A stretch of 64,000 bases of DNA, taken from contig NC_091262.1 in assembly GCF_042477335.2 (NCBI RefSeq), forward strand, positions 17,938,001 through 18,002,000. Reading direction: 5' to 3'. Below, piece after piece: positions 34,307-44,722 of this stretch (positions within the stretch are counted from its first letter, which is position 1; every line of letters begins with the position of its first letter). Source of the stretch: Ovis canadensis (Eukaryota; Chordata; Mammalia; Artiodactyla; Bovidae). The translations under genes were made by a program, and so were the position numbers. The notes under the pieces are model-generated. The model had not been told where the DNA came from. It did no database searches and saw nothing but the letters and a program-made list of their open reading frames with translations.

Positions 34307-37300
34307 CTGAAACACCAAAGAGGGCTGCTGAGCCAAGGCCTGAGCTCTGCTCTGGGGCTCTCACCCCTGCAGGCAGTCTGGCCTGGGGCGGGATCTGCCG
34401 AAGCAGCGCAGGTTGCCCGATGCCTTCCTCCCAGGGCCTTTGGAACCATTTTTAGAAAGAGGGGGTAGTTTATATGGTGAGCATAAATACTCCAAGAGAA
34501 AACGAAGATGGGCATAGTGAATCAGTTTGTCGAAGTCTCTAAGATAGAGACTAGAACACCGCGAGGGAAGACATGAAAACATCTGCGGTCGTAAACACAG
34601 ACACAACAAATCACAGTCGGTTCTCTGTAAACCGGGTTGCGATTGGGGAGTTACTTAAAATTAACTTCGGATGGTGAAGGAAAAACAAATACAGCTGCAC
34701 AGTTCCAAGGACAAGATATCGGGGGTCAGAGAAATGTCTTTGGCCTGAGAAGCTATTTATTGTTCTTGGCCAGTTGAGATAACACAATTACCTTGAAATT
34801 TCGAATGAGGCTCTTTGTGCAAAAGAATGATGTTTTATAAGAGCAGTCTTACTCATAAAAGGACTGAACTGCAGTGTCAGTGGGCTGTTCATGACTGTGA
34901 TCACTTTTAATAAGCTGAAACAAGGGAGGTCCCTCCAATAATTCCCTGAAAACCAGCATCTTCTGTGTGTCCTGGAGGAGCTAAGATGGCCTTGGGCAGA
35001 GCCTTGGGTGTGTCCTTAAAGGCTTGCCTTCAGTTCTCTTAATCCTTTAAAATTCCATTAGTGTAGGTCCTATAAAATGTTTTTAGGACTTTCTGAAAGA
35101 AACCCCTGAAAACACTATGGAAGGAAAATTCAAAGACAGCCTGGGGGTGGAGTACCCAGGGTGTCTTCAGCACACGGCCCAATCTCATTGCCGTTCTGCT
35201 TCCTTGATGGCAGAAGAGTGGGGATGCCAGCCTTGCAGGGTTAGAGAAGAACGGACAGTGGCTGTGTAGGTGAGGTCCAAGGGGACAGATGGTGGCATTT
35301 CGGTCCTTTTCAGCCATTATAGGTCTTGGCCCAAAGGACCTTGCCAATGAGCCCAGCTGGAGTGCCTCTCTCCACAGCCAGGAATTCTCTGGCACATGCC
35401 TTTTAGTTCTGAGAAGTCCTTTATCTCTCTGACCTCAAACAGGAGGCCCTTGTCAGTGCCCAGTGAGATCTAGCCTGCTTCTTCTGCCTATGCCATGCTC
35501 AGCTTGGGCACATGGGACCCCCTCCGTGGCTGTGCCCTGGGACTTCCCAATTCTTTCCATGTGGCCGGCGTGCCCTGAGGGAGGGGGCACACTCTGTACC
35601 CAGGTGCCCCAGCACATGGCACACACAGCAGGTGTTCAATATTTTTGAAGGTACGGATGACTTAAAAGCCAGATGGCAAGTGAAGAGGTTTAAACTGATG
35701 GGCAAAGGAAGCCCCTCTCAATGTGAGCAGAGCCCTGGGCGAAACCACCGGCACTGGCTTGAGAGCGACCACTAACAGGGCAGGGCTGCCAAAGGTGTGG
35801 GCTTGGGGAACTAAGAGGGGAGTTCTTCACGTGCCTGCCGACTAGAAAGCCATGAAGACCTGGGCACTGCACGGGGTTTGCACTACGGTGGAGCCAGTCC
35901 ATGATACATCCCTGAGGCTGTCTTAGCAGTTGGGCCAGAGACTTCCCCGAGTGCTGAGAGCCAGTGCATCCCCGCCTGGAAGAAGTACAAACACTCGAAA
36001 GTGTAGAGAGAGGTTTAGAAAGGCCCTGAAGGTTTTCCCAGGGACTGCAGGTTGAAAGCCACGCTCTAAAAGGAGCAGCAAATGCCTTTGTTTTTGTTGA
36101 TCATATAAAAGCTTATGGTACAAAGAGCTGAAACTCCTTGTCTCTGGGGTACAAGGGACCCATTATATCTACACTTAGAGGTAGGTATAGTGCTCAGACA
36201 CTCCTGACTTTAGATGGAACTAGACACCACTGACTATGAGTACTTAACGCAAAGATAGTAACAATAACAGCACTGATAATCCTGGATGTCCCTGAAGCTC
36301 AAAGGTGCAGGAGATACGTTTCATAGTTCACATGTACCCTCTGATTTAATCCTCACATTGACTATAATACTAGTAGGTGATAGTATTATTTCTATTTTAC
36401 ATATGAGGAAAAAAAGAGGCAGTTGCTTTTACAGAGTGAGAGTATTTCCGCATTCCTCTAACCTGCTGATAGAATAATCAGAAAACTGTCAAATTCCGGC
36501 AATGCTGTAAACTCACAGGCTGCTTTACCAGGGGCCAAAGTCAAGGACACACCTGGGCCAGGATGGGAGGGGTCATGTGGATTCTGAATTCCCCTTTGGG
36601 GTTTCTCTTTTTAGGACTCACTCTTGGTCCCCATGGGGCTGAAGCAGGAAGGACTGAGGCCCCTCCCACAGTCATTAGGCCAAGTGGATATATGGGTGGG
36701 AGCTCAGGAAGCGATGGCCCAGAGCTGGCTCCCAAGAGACCCAGACTGTGCTGATGGAATTGTTTGGCTGGCCATAGAGTGGCCAGGCCAGCCCCCGGAG
36801 GGTCCCGAGGGTGTTCCCCCAGAGCTCTGGGGTTGAGGGGCCGGGTGGTGCTGTGTTCTATGACAGGCATCCAAAGGGTCTGGGGATTTGGCATCCTGGC
36901 CACTGCCTCATGGCCAACATCAGCATCAGACCCAGGAAACAGCTGAGACTGAAGTAGAGAAAGGAGGCCCTGAGAACCAAGCCAGAGCGCCGTTAGACTG
37001 AGCCCACATGCCCCTCGAGTCCCTGCCCTCCCTGCATTTTGAAACTGGGCTGGATAGTTAGCATGCACACTTTTGTACCTACTCCATTTTTACTCATCAA
37101 ATAACCAATCAACCGCTCAAAGCATGAACTCCCCAAAGCTACTTTTAAGGCCATTGCCATGCTTACGTGTTTTCCTACGCCTTTCCAATAAATGGGTTTC
37201 TTTGAACCCCCTGAACAGAGACACCCAAGGCACAGGGAGGAGCAGCCAGCTGGGACCAGCTGAGCCCAACCACCCTGCCCCAGCCCAGGCAGGCAGCCGC

Positions 37301-37401
37301 TGTGAGGGCCCAACCTTGGAAACCTTGTCGGGCCACCAGGGGCCCTGGCCCCAGTTCCCTCCTGCGGGGAGCAGCCGGCTCGGCCCAGTCCGTCGCCTCA
37401 C
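34307..37401. other. LRRK1 intron 14 of the window
   Basis: 3.1 kb with no repeat I can name; long repeat-poor introns like this one may carry conserved noncoding sequence, but I cannot test it. Confidence 0.65.
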
Positions 37402-37678
37402 CTGTCATTGGCCACGGGCAGGGCGATCTCAAATTTGGCCAGGAACTGGAAGTACTGCTCTTCTGTCTGCTTGGTGAAGCCCGTGCCAACCAGCAGCAGC
37501 CGAAGGTCCTCGGCCCTGATCACCCCGTTCTTGGCCACCGACCGAGAGCCCTTGATGTTGAAGATCCTCTGCAGACACTCGGACAGCCAGATGGGGTCGA
37601 GGAAGTAGAGGTTCCTCAGGCCGTGGCTGGTGTCCGGGAAGTGCAGCAGGGAGCCCGTTTCGATGAGGAAGCTGATGG
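37402..37678 (-). CDS. LRRK1: LRRK1 exon (14 of 28): COR domain
   Basis: Residues 642-733. The COR hallmark '[13 protein letters not shown]', then '[18 protein letters not shown]' is clear (the human protein has the same text, from memory). Ends '[10 protein letters not shown]' plus AG of a Ser codon. The acceptor is 'ctccccgggcag', purine-interrupted; the donor is 'gtgagg'. 277 nt. Confidence 0.97.
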
Positions 37679-38072
37679 CTGCCCGGGGAGGGGAGGAGGG
37701 GGCAGCGTCAAACAAAGGGCAGAAGGGGCTCTGGGTGACCTCCTCCTAGGGGCGCCAGGCCACAGATTCTTCTTAGGAAGCTCCCAACACAGGGGGCCCT
37801 TTGCAGCAGTCAGCTGCCTCCTCACAGGTTCTCAAGAAACCAACGTACTAACCATAATTCATGCATTCCATCTGTGCAAATCTGCTTACGCGTTAAAATG
37901 GATTTGCCACCCCAAATCGATAGCTGAAGTCTTTGCCATTATTTGTAGCTGTGCACAGAGCAGTGAAAAGTCTGGGTGCCCCTCCCCAGGACCGCGCCCA
38001 TGGCTGTGCCTGCTGGCACTCAGCTGAGCCCTGGAGACCCGCCTGCCCCGCCCGCCCTCACTGCCTGCCCAC
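37679..38072. other. LRRK1 intron 13 of the window
   Basis: 394 bases; nothing recognised. Confidence 0.7.
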
Positions 38073-38232
38073 CGGACTGCAGATCCTCGTAGTCTCGGAT
38101 ATCGCTGCCGGGCATCTGGTCCACCAGCTGCTCCAGCTGCCGGTCCGTCAGGTACTGCACGTCGTCACTCAGGCTGCGGCGCTGCTGCTCCGCCAGCACG
38201 GCCTCCTGGAGGCTCAAGTAGCTCCTGGGGAT
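38073..38232 (-). CDS. LRRK1: LRRK1 exon (13 of 28): start of COR-A
   Basis: Residues 589-641 ([17 protein letters not shown] to DYEDLQS). Helical, polar sequence at the ROC-COR boundary. Phase 0 at its start, one base into a codon at its end. The acceptor is 'cccgccccag' in a C-rich tract, the donor 'gtgggc'. Because it starts in phase 0, it would join in frame to the canonical upstream donor or to any of the six VNTR donors spaced by 36 bases. 160 nt. Confidence 0.96.
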
Positions 38233-38734
38233 CTGGGGCGGGAGGGCAAGCCTGGGCCCTCAGGCTCAGGGCCTCCCTCCAGCTTCCTGAGCACCGGGCA
38301 GGCGGGCTGTCTCTGCCACGGCCCGCCCCCCCCCTTCCCCTAGAAACCACTCACACAGGGGCCTCAGGGCCCAACCCACAGCATGCACAGCAATGTGCCT
38401 CAGGGCAGCGGGGAGAGGGAGGTGAGGACCCCAACAGGCGGAGAGCGGGCCCTTCTGGCTTCCAGGGGGTGAGGGGTACCCACCAGCCTCCTGCTTCCAG
38501 GGTATGAGGGGTACCCACCAGCCTCCCTGCTTCCAGGGTATGAGGGGTACCCACCAGCCTCCCTGCTTCCAGGGGTTGAGGGGTACCCACCAGCCTCCCC
38601 ACTTCCAGGGGATGGGGGGTACCCACCAGCCTCCCCACTTCCAGGGGATGGGGGGTACCCACCAGCCTCCGCACTTCCTGGGGATAAGGGGAACCCACCA
38701 GCCTCCCTGCTTCCAGGGGATGACAAGTACTCAC
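38233..38734. other. LRRK1 intron 12 of the window, more than half VNTR
   Basis: 502 bases. Next to the exon-13 acceptor are C-runs (38321-38340) that are G-runs on the transcribed RNA; the rest up to the donor is mostly the 36-bp array. Confidence 0.9.
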
Positions 38735-38746
38735 CAGCCTCCCTGC
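38457..38746. repeat. 36-bp VNTR that repeats a LRRK1 5' splice site
   Basis: About eight units. The marker 'caccagcct' occurs at 38481, 38516, 38552, 38588, 38624, 38660, 38696 and 38732: spacing 36 except one of 35. The unit at 38732 is the real donor of the exon at 38735-38855; its last 12 coding bases are part of the repeat. On the LRRK1 strand each other unit reads GAGGCTG|GTGGGT. In the reading frame of the exon the array stays open and encodes [16 protein letters not shown] 12-residue repeats. Confidence 0.93.
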
Positions 38747-38855
38747 AAGTCGCTGACAGCCGATGGTGCTGCCCACGTCCTTCATGTTGCATGTGACCTG
38801 GAAAATGAGCTGCCGCAGCCCTTCCTGACCTTCCAGGCTCTTACAGGAGAGTTCG
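38735..38855 (-). CDS. LRRK1: LRRK1 exon (12 of 28): end of ROC, donor within a VNTR
   Basis: Residues 548-588 (split His, then [13 protein letters not shown] to GCQRLAGRL), ending in phase 0. The donor is CTG|gtgagtac. The last 12 coding bases, encoding AGRL, and the donor are the first unit of a 36-bp tandem array that fills much of the next intron, so seven near copies of this donor follow. The frame stays open through the array. The acceptor is 'gtacccacag'. 121 nt. Confidence 0.95.
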
Positions 38856-39512
38856 CTGTGGGTACAAAAATGAAGCGTGCGCACTCACCACACCCCTGGC
38901 TCTGACCAGCACTTCAGGGTCTCTGTTTTCCCAAAGGTTCCATCCTAAATACTGGCAAGTTGAGAAAGCTCATGACAGACAGGCACGGAGACTTACTGAG
39001 GCCTGACGCGGTGCAGGGCGCGGTGCTGGGGGACCACGGTGTGGTGCCTCAGTCAGTCTTTCCAGTGGGCCCTGTCACCCCCCCGCCCCCCGCCCCCCGC
39101 GGCACCCTCGCCCATCCCAGCCCTTGAGACCACTCGGACCCAGCAGGCGGCCCAGGGCCACGCCTGGGGGCTGTTCTTGCCCAGCGACCAACAGTGTGCT
39201 GGGTGGCGTGTGAGCTCCTGTCTGCTGGTGCCACTGGGACCACACGTACAGTGCCGAGCCTGGCAGCAGGCAGACCCAGGCGGGCGGCTCAGACAGCATC
39301 TCCAGGCCCTGCCCTGCAGGCCCTTGGGCAGCACCTCACCTTCCTCAGGCTGCAGCTGCCACACTTCACCCCGGACAGGGCTCCAGAGGAGCAAAGACCC
39401 CCCTCAGGAGCCCCCTGCGGGCAGAGCAGCTGTCTCTGGAGAGACAGACAGCAAGGGGCGGGCAGCCACAGCCCCGAGAGGCTGGGTGCACGGGATGCCG
39501 TAGGACACTCAC
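38856..39512. other. LRRK1 intron 11 of the window
   Basis: 657 GC-rich bases with a G-quadruplex-prone run on the LRRK1 strand (39078-39100). No repeat family recognised. Confidence 0.75.
39078..39100 (-). other. G-quadruplex-prone run in LRRK1 intron
   Basis: The plus strand has three C-runs of six or more bases separated by single G; the LRRK1 RNA would have three long G-runs plus short ones on both sides. Confidence 0.7.
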
Positions 39513-39685
39513 TGCAGGTGTTTACACGTGATGTCCGGGAAGCCGGTGGCCCTGGACCCAGAGGGCGAGCGGCAGAGGGCCAGCACGTAGGCGCGCAGGG
39601 TGGCGATCCTCTCCACGCGGAATTTGGTTTCAATTAAGTCCAGGTGTGTTCCCACCACCAGCACCACGGCGTTTGGGGCCTTGGC
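39513..39685 (-). CDS. LRRK1: LRRK1 exon (11 of 28): ROC GTPase, guanine-specificity motif
   Basis: Residues 491-547. The strand '[12 protein letters not shown]' contains THLD, the ROC form of the NKxD guanine-specificity motif. It ends 'FPDITCKHL' plus two bases of a His codon. The acceptor is 'actctgtcttgcag', the donor 'gtgagt'. 173 nt. Confidence 0.96.
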
Positions 39686-40166
39686 CTGCAAGACAGAGTC
39701 TGGGCTGAGGACGGGAACAGTCCCCTGGGCGGCGGGTGTGTCAACCCTGGACGCCCACGACCCTCAGCTGGCCCCCCGGAACTCCTCTCTGTAAACCTCG
39801 AGGGCCTGCCGCACGCCGGGGGTGTGTGAGGGCCCTCGACTCCTCCCTGGGGTTTCTACCTCTGATTCCTTCTGACTGCACCCCACCTGCTGGCCCACAG
39901 CGCCTTTCCACTGCAGGAGAGCCCTGTTCCCCTCCTGGGTCCAAGATGCGGGCTCTTACACCAAAGGAAGCAGCAAAGGACAAGGGCACCGCCAACCGTG
40001 TAGCGGAGGAGGGACAGAAGGCTGCGTTTCACGGCGACCTCTGGTCCTGGGGCCTCCGTGACACTGCAGCCAAGCACACCCAGGGTCTCCCTACCCATCT
40101 TCTGGGCCCCCACCCCACCCCTGAGACGTCCTGAGGACTGAAGGCTGGAGGGCGCGGGCCCCTCAC
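39686..40166. other. LRRK1 intron 10 of the window
   Basis: 481 bases; nothing recognised. Confidence 0.7.
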
Positions 40167-40331
40167 CTCGATGTTGAGCAGCCAGAACTGAAGGCTGGCC
40201 ACGGCCTCCTCCCCCAGAGCCAGGTTCCAGACCACCACGTACAGGGCCTTGTCCGTGAAGAAGCACTGGTTGACCGTGGCCATGCTGGCGGGGCCGCCGA
40301 TGTCCCAGACGGTGAACTCCACAGACTCAAC
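40167..40331 (-). CDS. LRRK1: LRRK1 exon (10 of 28): ROC GTPase, switch II
   Basis: Residues 436-490 ([13 protein letters not shown], then the run to FWLLNIE), phase 0 at both ends. The DxxG-type switch II motif is 'WDIGG' at about 444-448. The hydrophobic strand 'ALYVVVWNL' is the next core beta strand of the Ras-like fold. The acceptor is 'gctcaagtag', with a poorer pyrimidine tract than most here; the donor is 'gtgagg'. 165 nt. Confidence 0.96.
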
Positions 40332-41329
40332 CTACTTGAGCAACAGGGCAGCGACAGGGAGACACTTTAGCAACCAGGGCGTTAGCCAGTGCCACTGAGA
40401 GAGCTGATCCCGCAGCACGCCGCACACGGGGGTCTGGGAAAGGCGCAGCTGTGGAAAAGCACCGCCCGCTCTGCTGTGCATCTCAAGGATCAGCCGTCTG
40501 AGGGACAGAAGGGGGTCCAGCAGCCCCGAGCGGTGGGCGCTGGACGGCTGGCTCCCTCGGGCGGGGCTGTCTGTGGAGCGCAGGAGGGTGCTGTCTGTGC
40601 CTGTTTCAGGTGAGGGGACGCCTGTCAGAGGAGCCTGAGGCTGACGGCAGCGCTCACAGCAAGACTGACGCTCCGTTTGAACGTGGGCAAGGCCACGCAG
40701 ACGGGCCGCCGGACTGCGCCCCCGAGGGTGGCGGCAGAGGGCCCTGAGCACGCTAACAGGTCCGCTGCGGGGCTTCCGGGGAAGGCTGTGTGAACGGCGG
40801 TTTCTCTATCGCGCTATGAGGTCAGAGTCTGGCCAGAGCTGCGCTTCTTGGTGGCAAAGAATCATTCCCACCATGATGCAGCTTGGCCTCCAAAACAGTG
40901 TGCTGACCAGCTTTTTCGGTAAAAAAGATGAAAATGGACAGCTGTTCTAAGCTGGCTGAAGGCCCGGCCACACAGAGAGTTACAGAGCTGAGCGTTCACA
41001 AGATCAGGTGGCTGTCCTTCCCTGAAAAGGGTAGGCAGAAACATGAATCATGGCAGAAAGGAAGGGGCGGGGGTCACTCCTCAAACCTCAGACAGCTATT
41101 TGCTGAAGAACAGCTGGAAAAAACAGCTGGAAGAACAGCTTAAAAGGTAGGAGAGAATCCAGAGATTCTGGTTACTTTCAAAAACCTCTGGACATGCGTT
41201 ACCTAGGTTCACCTCTGGGGTTTTCTGGGGAAGGGGGCAGTGCTGGAGTTAATCATTCGACTGTTCTGGTCCTAGTGGGCAGATCTCCACTCTAGAGAAC
41301 TAGTTTCCAAGGCCGTATCTACATTCACC

Positions 41330-41955
41330 CACCTCACTACAACCAACTCAAATTAATTCCTGTCACGGCCGAGTAAGATTCCATCCTGTATACGTGGCAC
41401 AAGCTCTTCACCCACTCATCTGTTGATGGACATCTAAGTTGCTTTACTGGCTATTGTAAACAGTGCTGCAGTGAGCTTTGCGGTATATGTATCTTTTTGA
41501 ATTGTGGTTTTCTCAGGGTATATGCCCAGTAGTGGGATTGCTGGCATGGGCTTCCCTCATGGCTCAGCCTGCAATGCGGAAGAATCTGCCTGCAGTGTGG
41601 AAGACCTGGGTTCGATCCCTGGGTTGGGAAGATCCCCTAGAGAAGGGAAAGTATTCTGGCCTGGAGAATTCCATGGACTGTATAGTCCATAGGGTCGCAA
41701 AGAGTTGGACACGACTTAGCGACCTTCACTTTCACTTTTCATGGTAGTTTTATTGCTAGATTTTTGAGGACTTTCCATAACACAAGGAGCCCAACCTAGT
41801 ATTCTATGTGACCTAGATGGGTGGTGGAGGGAGGCTCAAGTGGGAGGGGATATATATAAATATATATATACACACACACACAGTTATGACTGATTCACGT
41901 TGTATGGCAGAAACCAAAACACTGTAGAGCAATTATCTTCCAATGAAAGAGATTT
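41330..41955 (+). mobile_element. L1 3' region interrupted by a SINE
   Basis: 'ccatcctgtatacgtggcac', 'catctgttgatggacatcta' and 'gggtatatgcccagtagtgg' are classic L1 3' sequence, and it resumes after the SINE with 'atggtagttttattgctag' and ends with the ruminant tail 'gactgattcacgttgtatgg' and 'agagcaattatcttccaat'. An AT/AC run (41850-41882) lies inside. Confidence 0.85.
41550..41739 (+). mobile_element. SINE Bov-tA nested in L1
   Basis: Starts gcttccctcatggctcagc, has 'ggttcgatccctgggttgg' (good B box) and ends 'cactttcacttttc'. 'catgg' on each side (41545 and 41740) fits a short target duplication within L1. Confidence 0.88.
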
Positions 41956-42842
41956 TTTAAGTTATAACAAAATAGACATTCAGCTTAAATGCCTAGTGAC
42001 TCAAATTGGGTTTCCTTGACTTGCAAAGTGATTTTGTATGAAAGACTCTGCAACAAAATTGGTTTCCAGGCCATGGGGAACATCATGCAGCTTCTGGCCT
42101 CAAGGCTGCTGAGTTTTCCACAAATAACCTCCTTGCACCTGTGTCCCTGTGTGGCCACGTGTATACCACAAACACAGCAACAGGTAAGGGAGGCATCACT
42201 GACACATGCCCATCCCTTGGGCTGGGAGAAAACAGGCTCCCTTCTCTGATTCAAGTGTAAGAGAATTCTCGCTTTTATCTGTCTCATACTGAATGGAAAA
42301 CAGGATGATTAACAGGTTCATTGAAGGACTCATTTAAAATAGGGCTTAGAAACTGGACTTTTCAGAACTTGGGGTGAATGTGGGTGTCAGTGAGGACAGG
42401 GCCTTCATTCTGGGGCTGCCTTCTCAGCTTTCCTGCTAGGGGTAGGTACTGCTGTGTCTCACTCCTATAGGAGTAGTTCATTCTCCGCCATGGGGAAGGG
42501 CCCTGGCCCAGGCCATCTGAATCACAGTCCTTGGGGTTAAAGCTGATGAGACCTGGGCACTGTGGTCTTTAAAAGCTCATCAAAAAGTCTAACTGTCAGC
42601 CAGGCCTGGAACCCCTGGCCTGGAACCTCAGCTCAGCTATAAGAGAGAAAATACAAGGACATTTAAGAAATGATTCACTCTGTCCTTGGAGCTGGTTTGA
42701 AACAGTACATGATGACTCTTGCAAATATCCTGGGACTCAGACACTGGGCAGAGAAAGTCCTGGGCTCTCTGGAGAAGAGGAAGCAGGGGCCCTGGGCACG
42801 CCCTCCCTCCCACAGGGACTCTGCACGCCGATCATCCTTGAC

Positions 42843-43057
42843 CTTGGCTCTCGAGCCAGCCGGCCTCTGCAGCTCCCACTTGGTGGTCCTGATGGTGGCC
42901 TCGCTGTGTACCACCTGGGGGGCCCTCCCCGTCTGTAAGATCTCCAGGAGGGTGGACTTGCCCTGACGCGGCGGACCCACGATGATCATCTTCAACTGCT
43001 TGCACTTCTCTGCTTTCCGCAGCTGAGCACGCAGGTAAGACAGCATCGCTTTGGGGC
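42843..43057 (-). CDS. LRRK1: LRRK1 exon (9 of 28): ROC GTPase, P-loop
   Basis: Residues 364-435. It carries the nucleotide-binding P-loop 'GPPRQGKST' at about 391-399; its Lys397 corresponds to human Lys651, the residue mutated in GTP-binding-dead LRRK1. It ends 'RPAGSRAK' in phase 0. The acceptor is 'gttttgcacag'. The donor AAG|gtcaag has C at +3, rare and predicted weak, but it is the only GT that joins in frame to VESVEF of the next exon. 215 nt. Confidence 0.95.
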
Positions 43058-43424
43058 CTGTGCAAAACCACAGCAGGGCAGAGGAGATGCTGCTGCTGAC
43101 ACAGAGCAGGGAACACACTGACAGTTCTTGAGAAACAACGTTCTGTCTGAAGGAACACCTTCTGTGTATTCTAATGGGGTTAACTGAGAAGACTTTTGGG
43201 TCTATGGAGAGAAGCTGTGATACAATTCACCCCAAAAGTGAAATCTAAAAGTCAGGGCTCTAAGGACAGCATCCTAGTTCCAGAGAACTTGGCAGCACCT
43301 TCCCAAACGCGGGAGCTGCAGGGAGGCTCCATGGGTCCCCAGGAGTGTCTACTCCAGGTCCTTAGCAACTAGACTTGAGCATCTTTCCCTGGGAGGGGGG
43401 CTTGCAATGCCGAGGAAGCCCTAC
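43058..43424. other. LRRK1 intron 8 of the window
   Basis: 367 bases; nothing recognised. Confidence 0.7.
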
Positions 43425-43537
43425 CTTCTTTTCTGATCTCTGCAGGCACGTTGCTGATATTCAGGTCTTCAATGTCCAACTGCCAGAGGTTGCCCAGCTG
43501 CCCCAGCTCAGGAGGGAGCTCTCGGAGGCTAGGATTG
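43425..43537 (-). CDS. LRRK1: LRRK1 exon (8 of 28): last LRRs
   Basis: Residues 326-363: [17 protein letters not shown], then [20 protein letters not shown]. Two final LRRs before the ROC domain. The donor is 'gtaggg'. The acceptor 'tgtatgccctcag' lies directly against a 1.2-kb TG-rich minisatellite, so the pyrimidine tract is short and mixed with TG dinucleotides. Skipping this 113-nt exon would shift the frame. Confidence 0.95.
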
Positions 43538-43544
43538 CTGAGGG

Positions 43545-44722
43545 CATACACACACCATGGGAAAACACTCATACACCCCACAGGAGAACACACACACACA
43601 CATCGCGGGAGAACACACACACACACGTAACGGGAGAATATACACACACATAACGGGAGAACACACACACACCGCAGGAGAATATACACACACCACAGGA
43701 GAACACACACACACACATAACGGGAGAACACACACACACATCGCGGGAGAACACACACACACACATCACCGGAGAACACACACACACATAACGGGAGAAC
43801 ACACACACACCGCAGGAGAACACACACACACACACACATCGCGGGAGAACACACACACACATCACGGGAGAACACACACACACCGCAGGAGAATATACAT
43901 ACACCACAGGAGAACACACACACACACATAATGGGAGAACACACACACACATTGCGGGAGAACACACACACACCGCAGGAGAATATACACACACCACAGG
44001 AGAACACACACACACACACCCCGTGGGAGAACACACACACACACATCACGGGAGGACACACACACACACCGTGGGAGAACACACACACACCCCGCAGGAG
44101 AACACACACACGCCCCGTGGGAGAACACACACACACCCCGCAGGAGAACACACACACGCCCCGTGGGAGAACACACACATCCCGCGGGAGAACACAGACA
44201 CACACACCGTGGGAGAACACACACATCCCACGGGAGAACACACACACACACCGTGGGAGAACACACACACACCGCGGGAGAACACACACACCCTGCGGGA
44301 GAACACACACACACACCGTGGGAGAACACACACACACACATCACGGGAGGACATACACACACACCGTGGGAGAACACACACACACACACCCCACGGGAGA
44401 ACACACACACACACCGTGGGAGAACACACACACCATGGGAGAACACACACACACACCGTGGGAGAACACACACACACACACCCCACGGGAGAACACACAC
44501 ACACACCGTGGGAGAACACACACACCATGGGAGAACACACACACACACCCCCCAAGGGAGAACACACACACACACATCACGGGAGAACACACACACGCCC
44601 CGTGGGAGAACACACACACACCGCGGGAGAACACAGACACACACACCGTGGGAGAACACACACATCCCACGGGAGAACACACACAGACCCCGCGGGAGAA
44701 CATACACACACAGCAGCCTGTC
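43545..44722. repeat. large CA/TG minisatellite next to a LRRK1 splice acceptor
   Basis: About 1.18 kb of roughly 50-60 units, 17-26 bases each: 'gggagaa' followed by a (CA)n run of variable length and a short variable joint (catcgc, caccgtg, cataacg, ccccgcag). Larger blocks repeat too: the pair around 'gcaggagaatatacacac' recurs near 43673, 43887 and 43975, and a roughly 60-base block near 44170 recurs near 44625. On the LRRK1 strand it is GU-rich with UCUCCC joints. Many long open frames on both strands are by-products of the repeat. Confidence 0.95.

Larger units (their letters stand above)
40332..42842. other. LRRK1 intron 9 of the window
   Basis: 2.5 kb. The central part (41330-41950) is an L1 3' end with a SINE inserted in it; the rest looks unique. 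Confidence 0.8.

Noticed and set aside
38457..38746. CRISPR-like regular repeats (36-bp period)
   Set aside because: There are no unique spacers between repeats; the units are contiguous, and the genome is mammalian.
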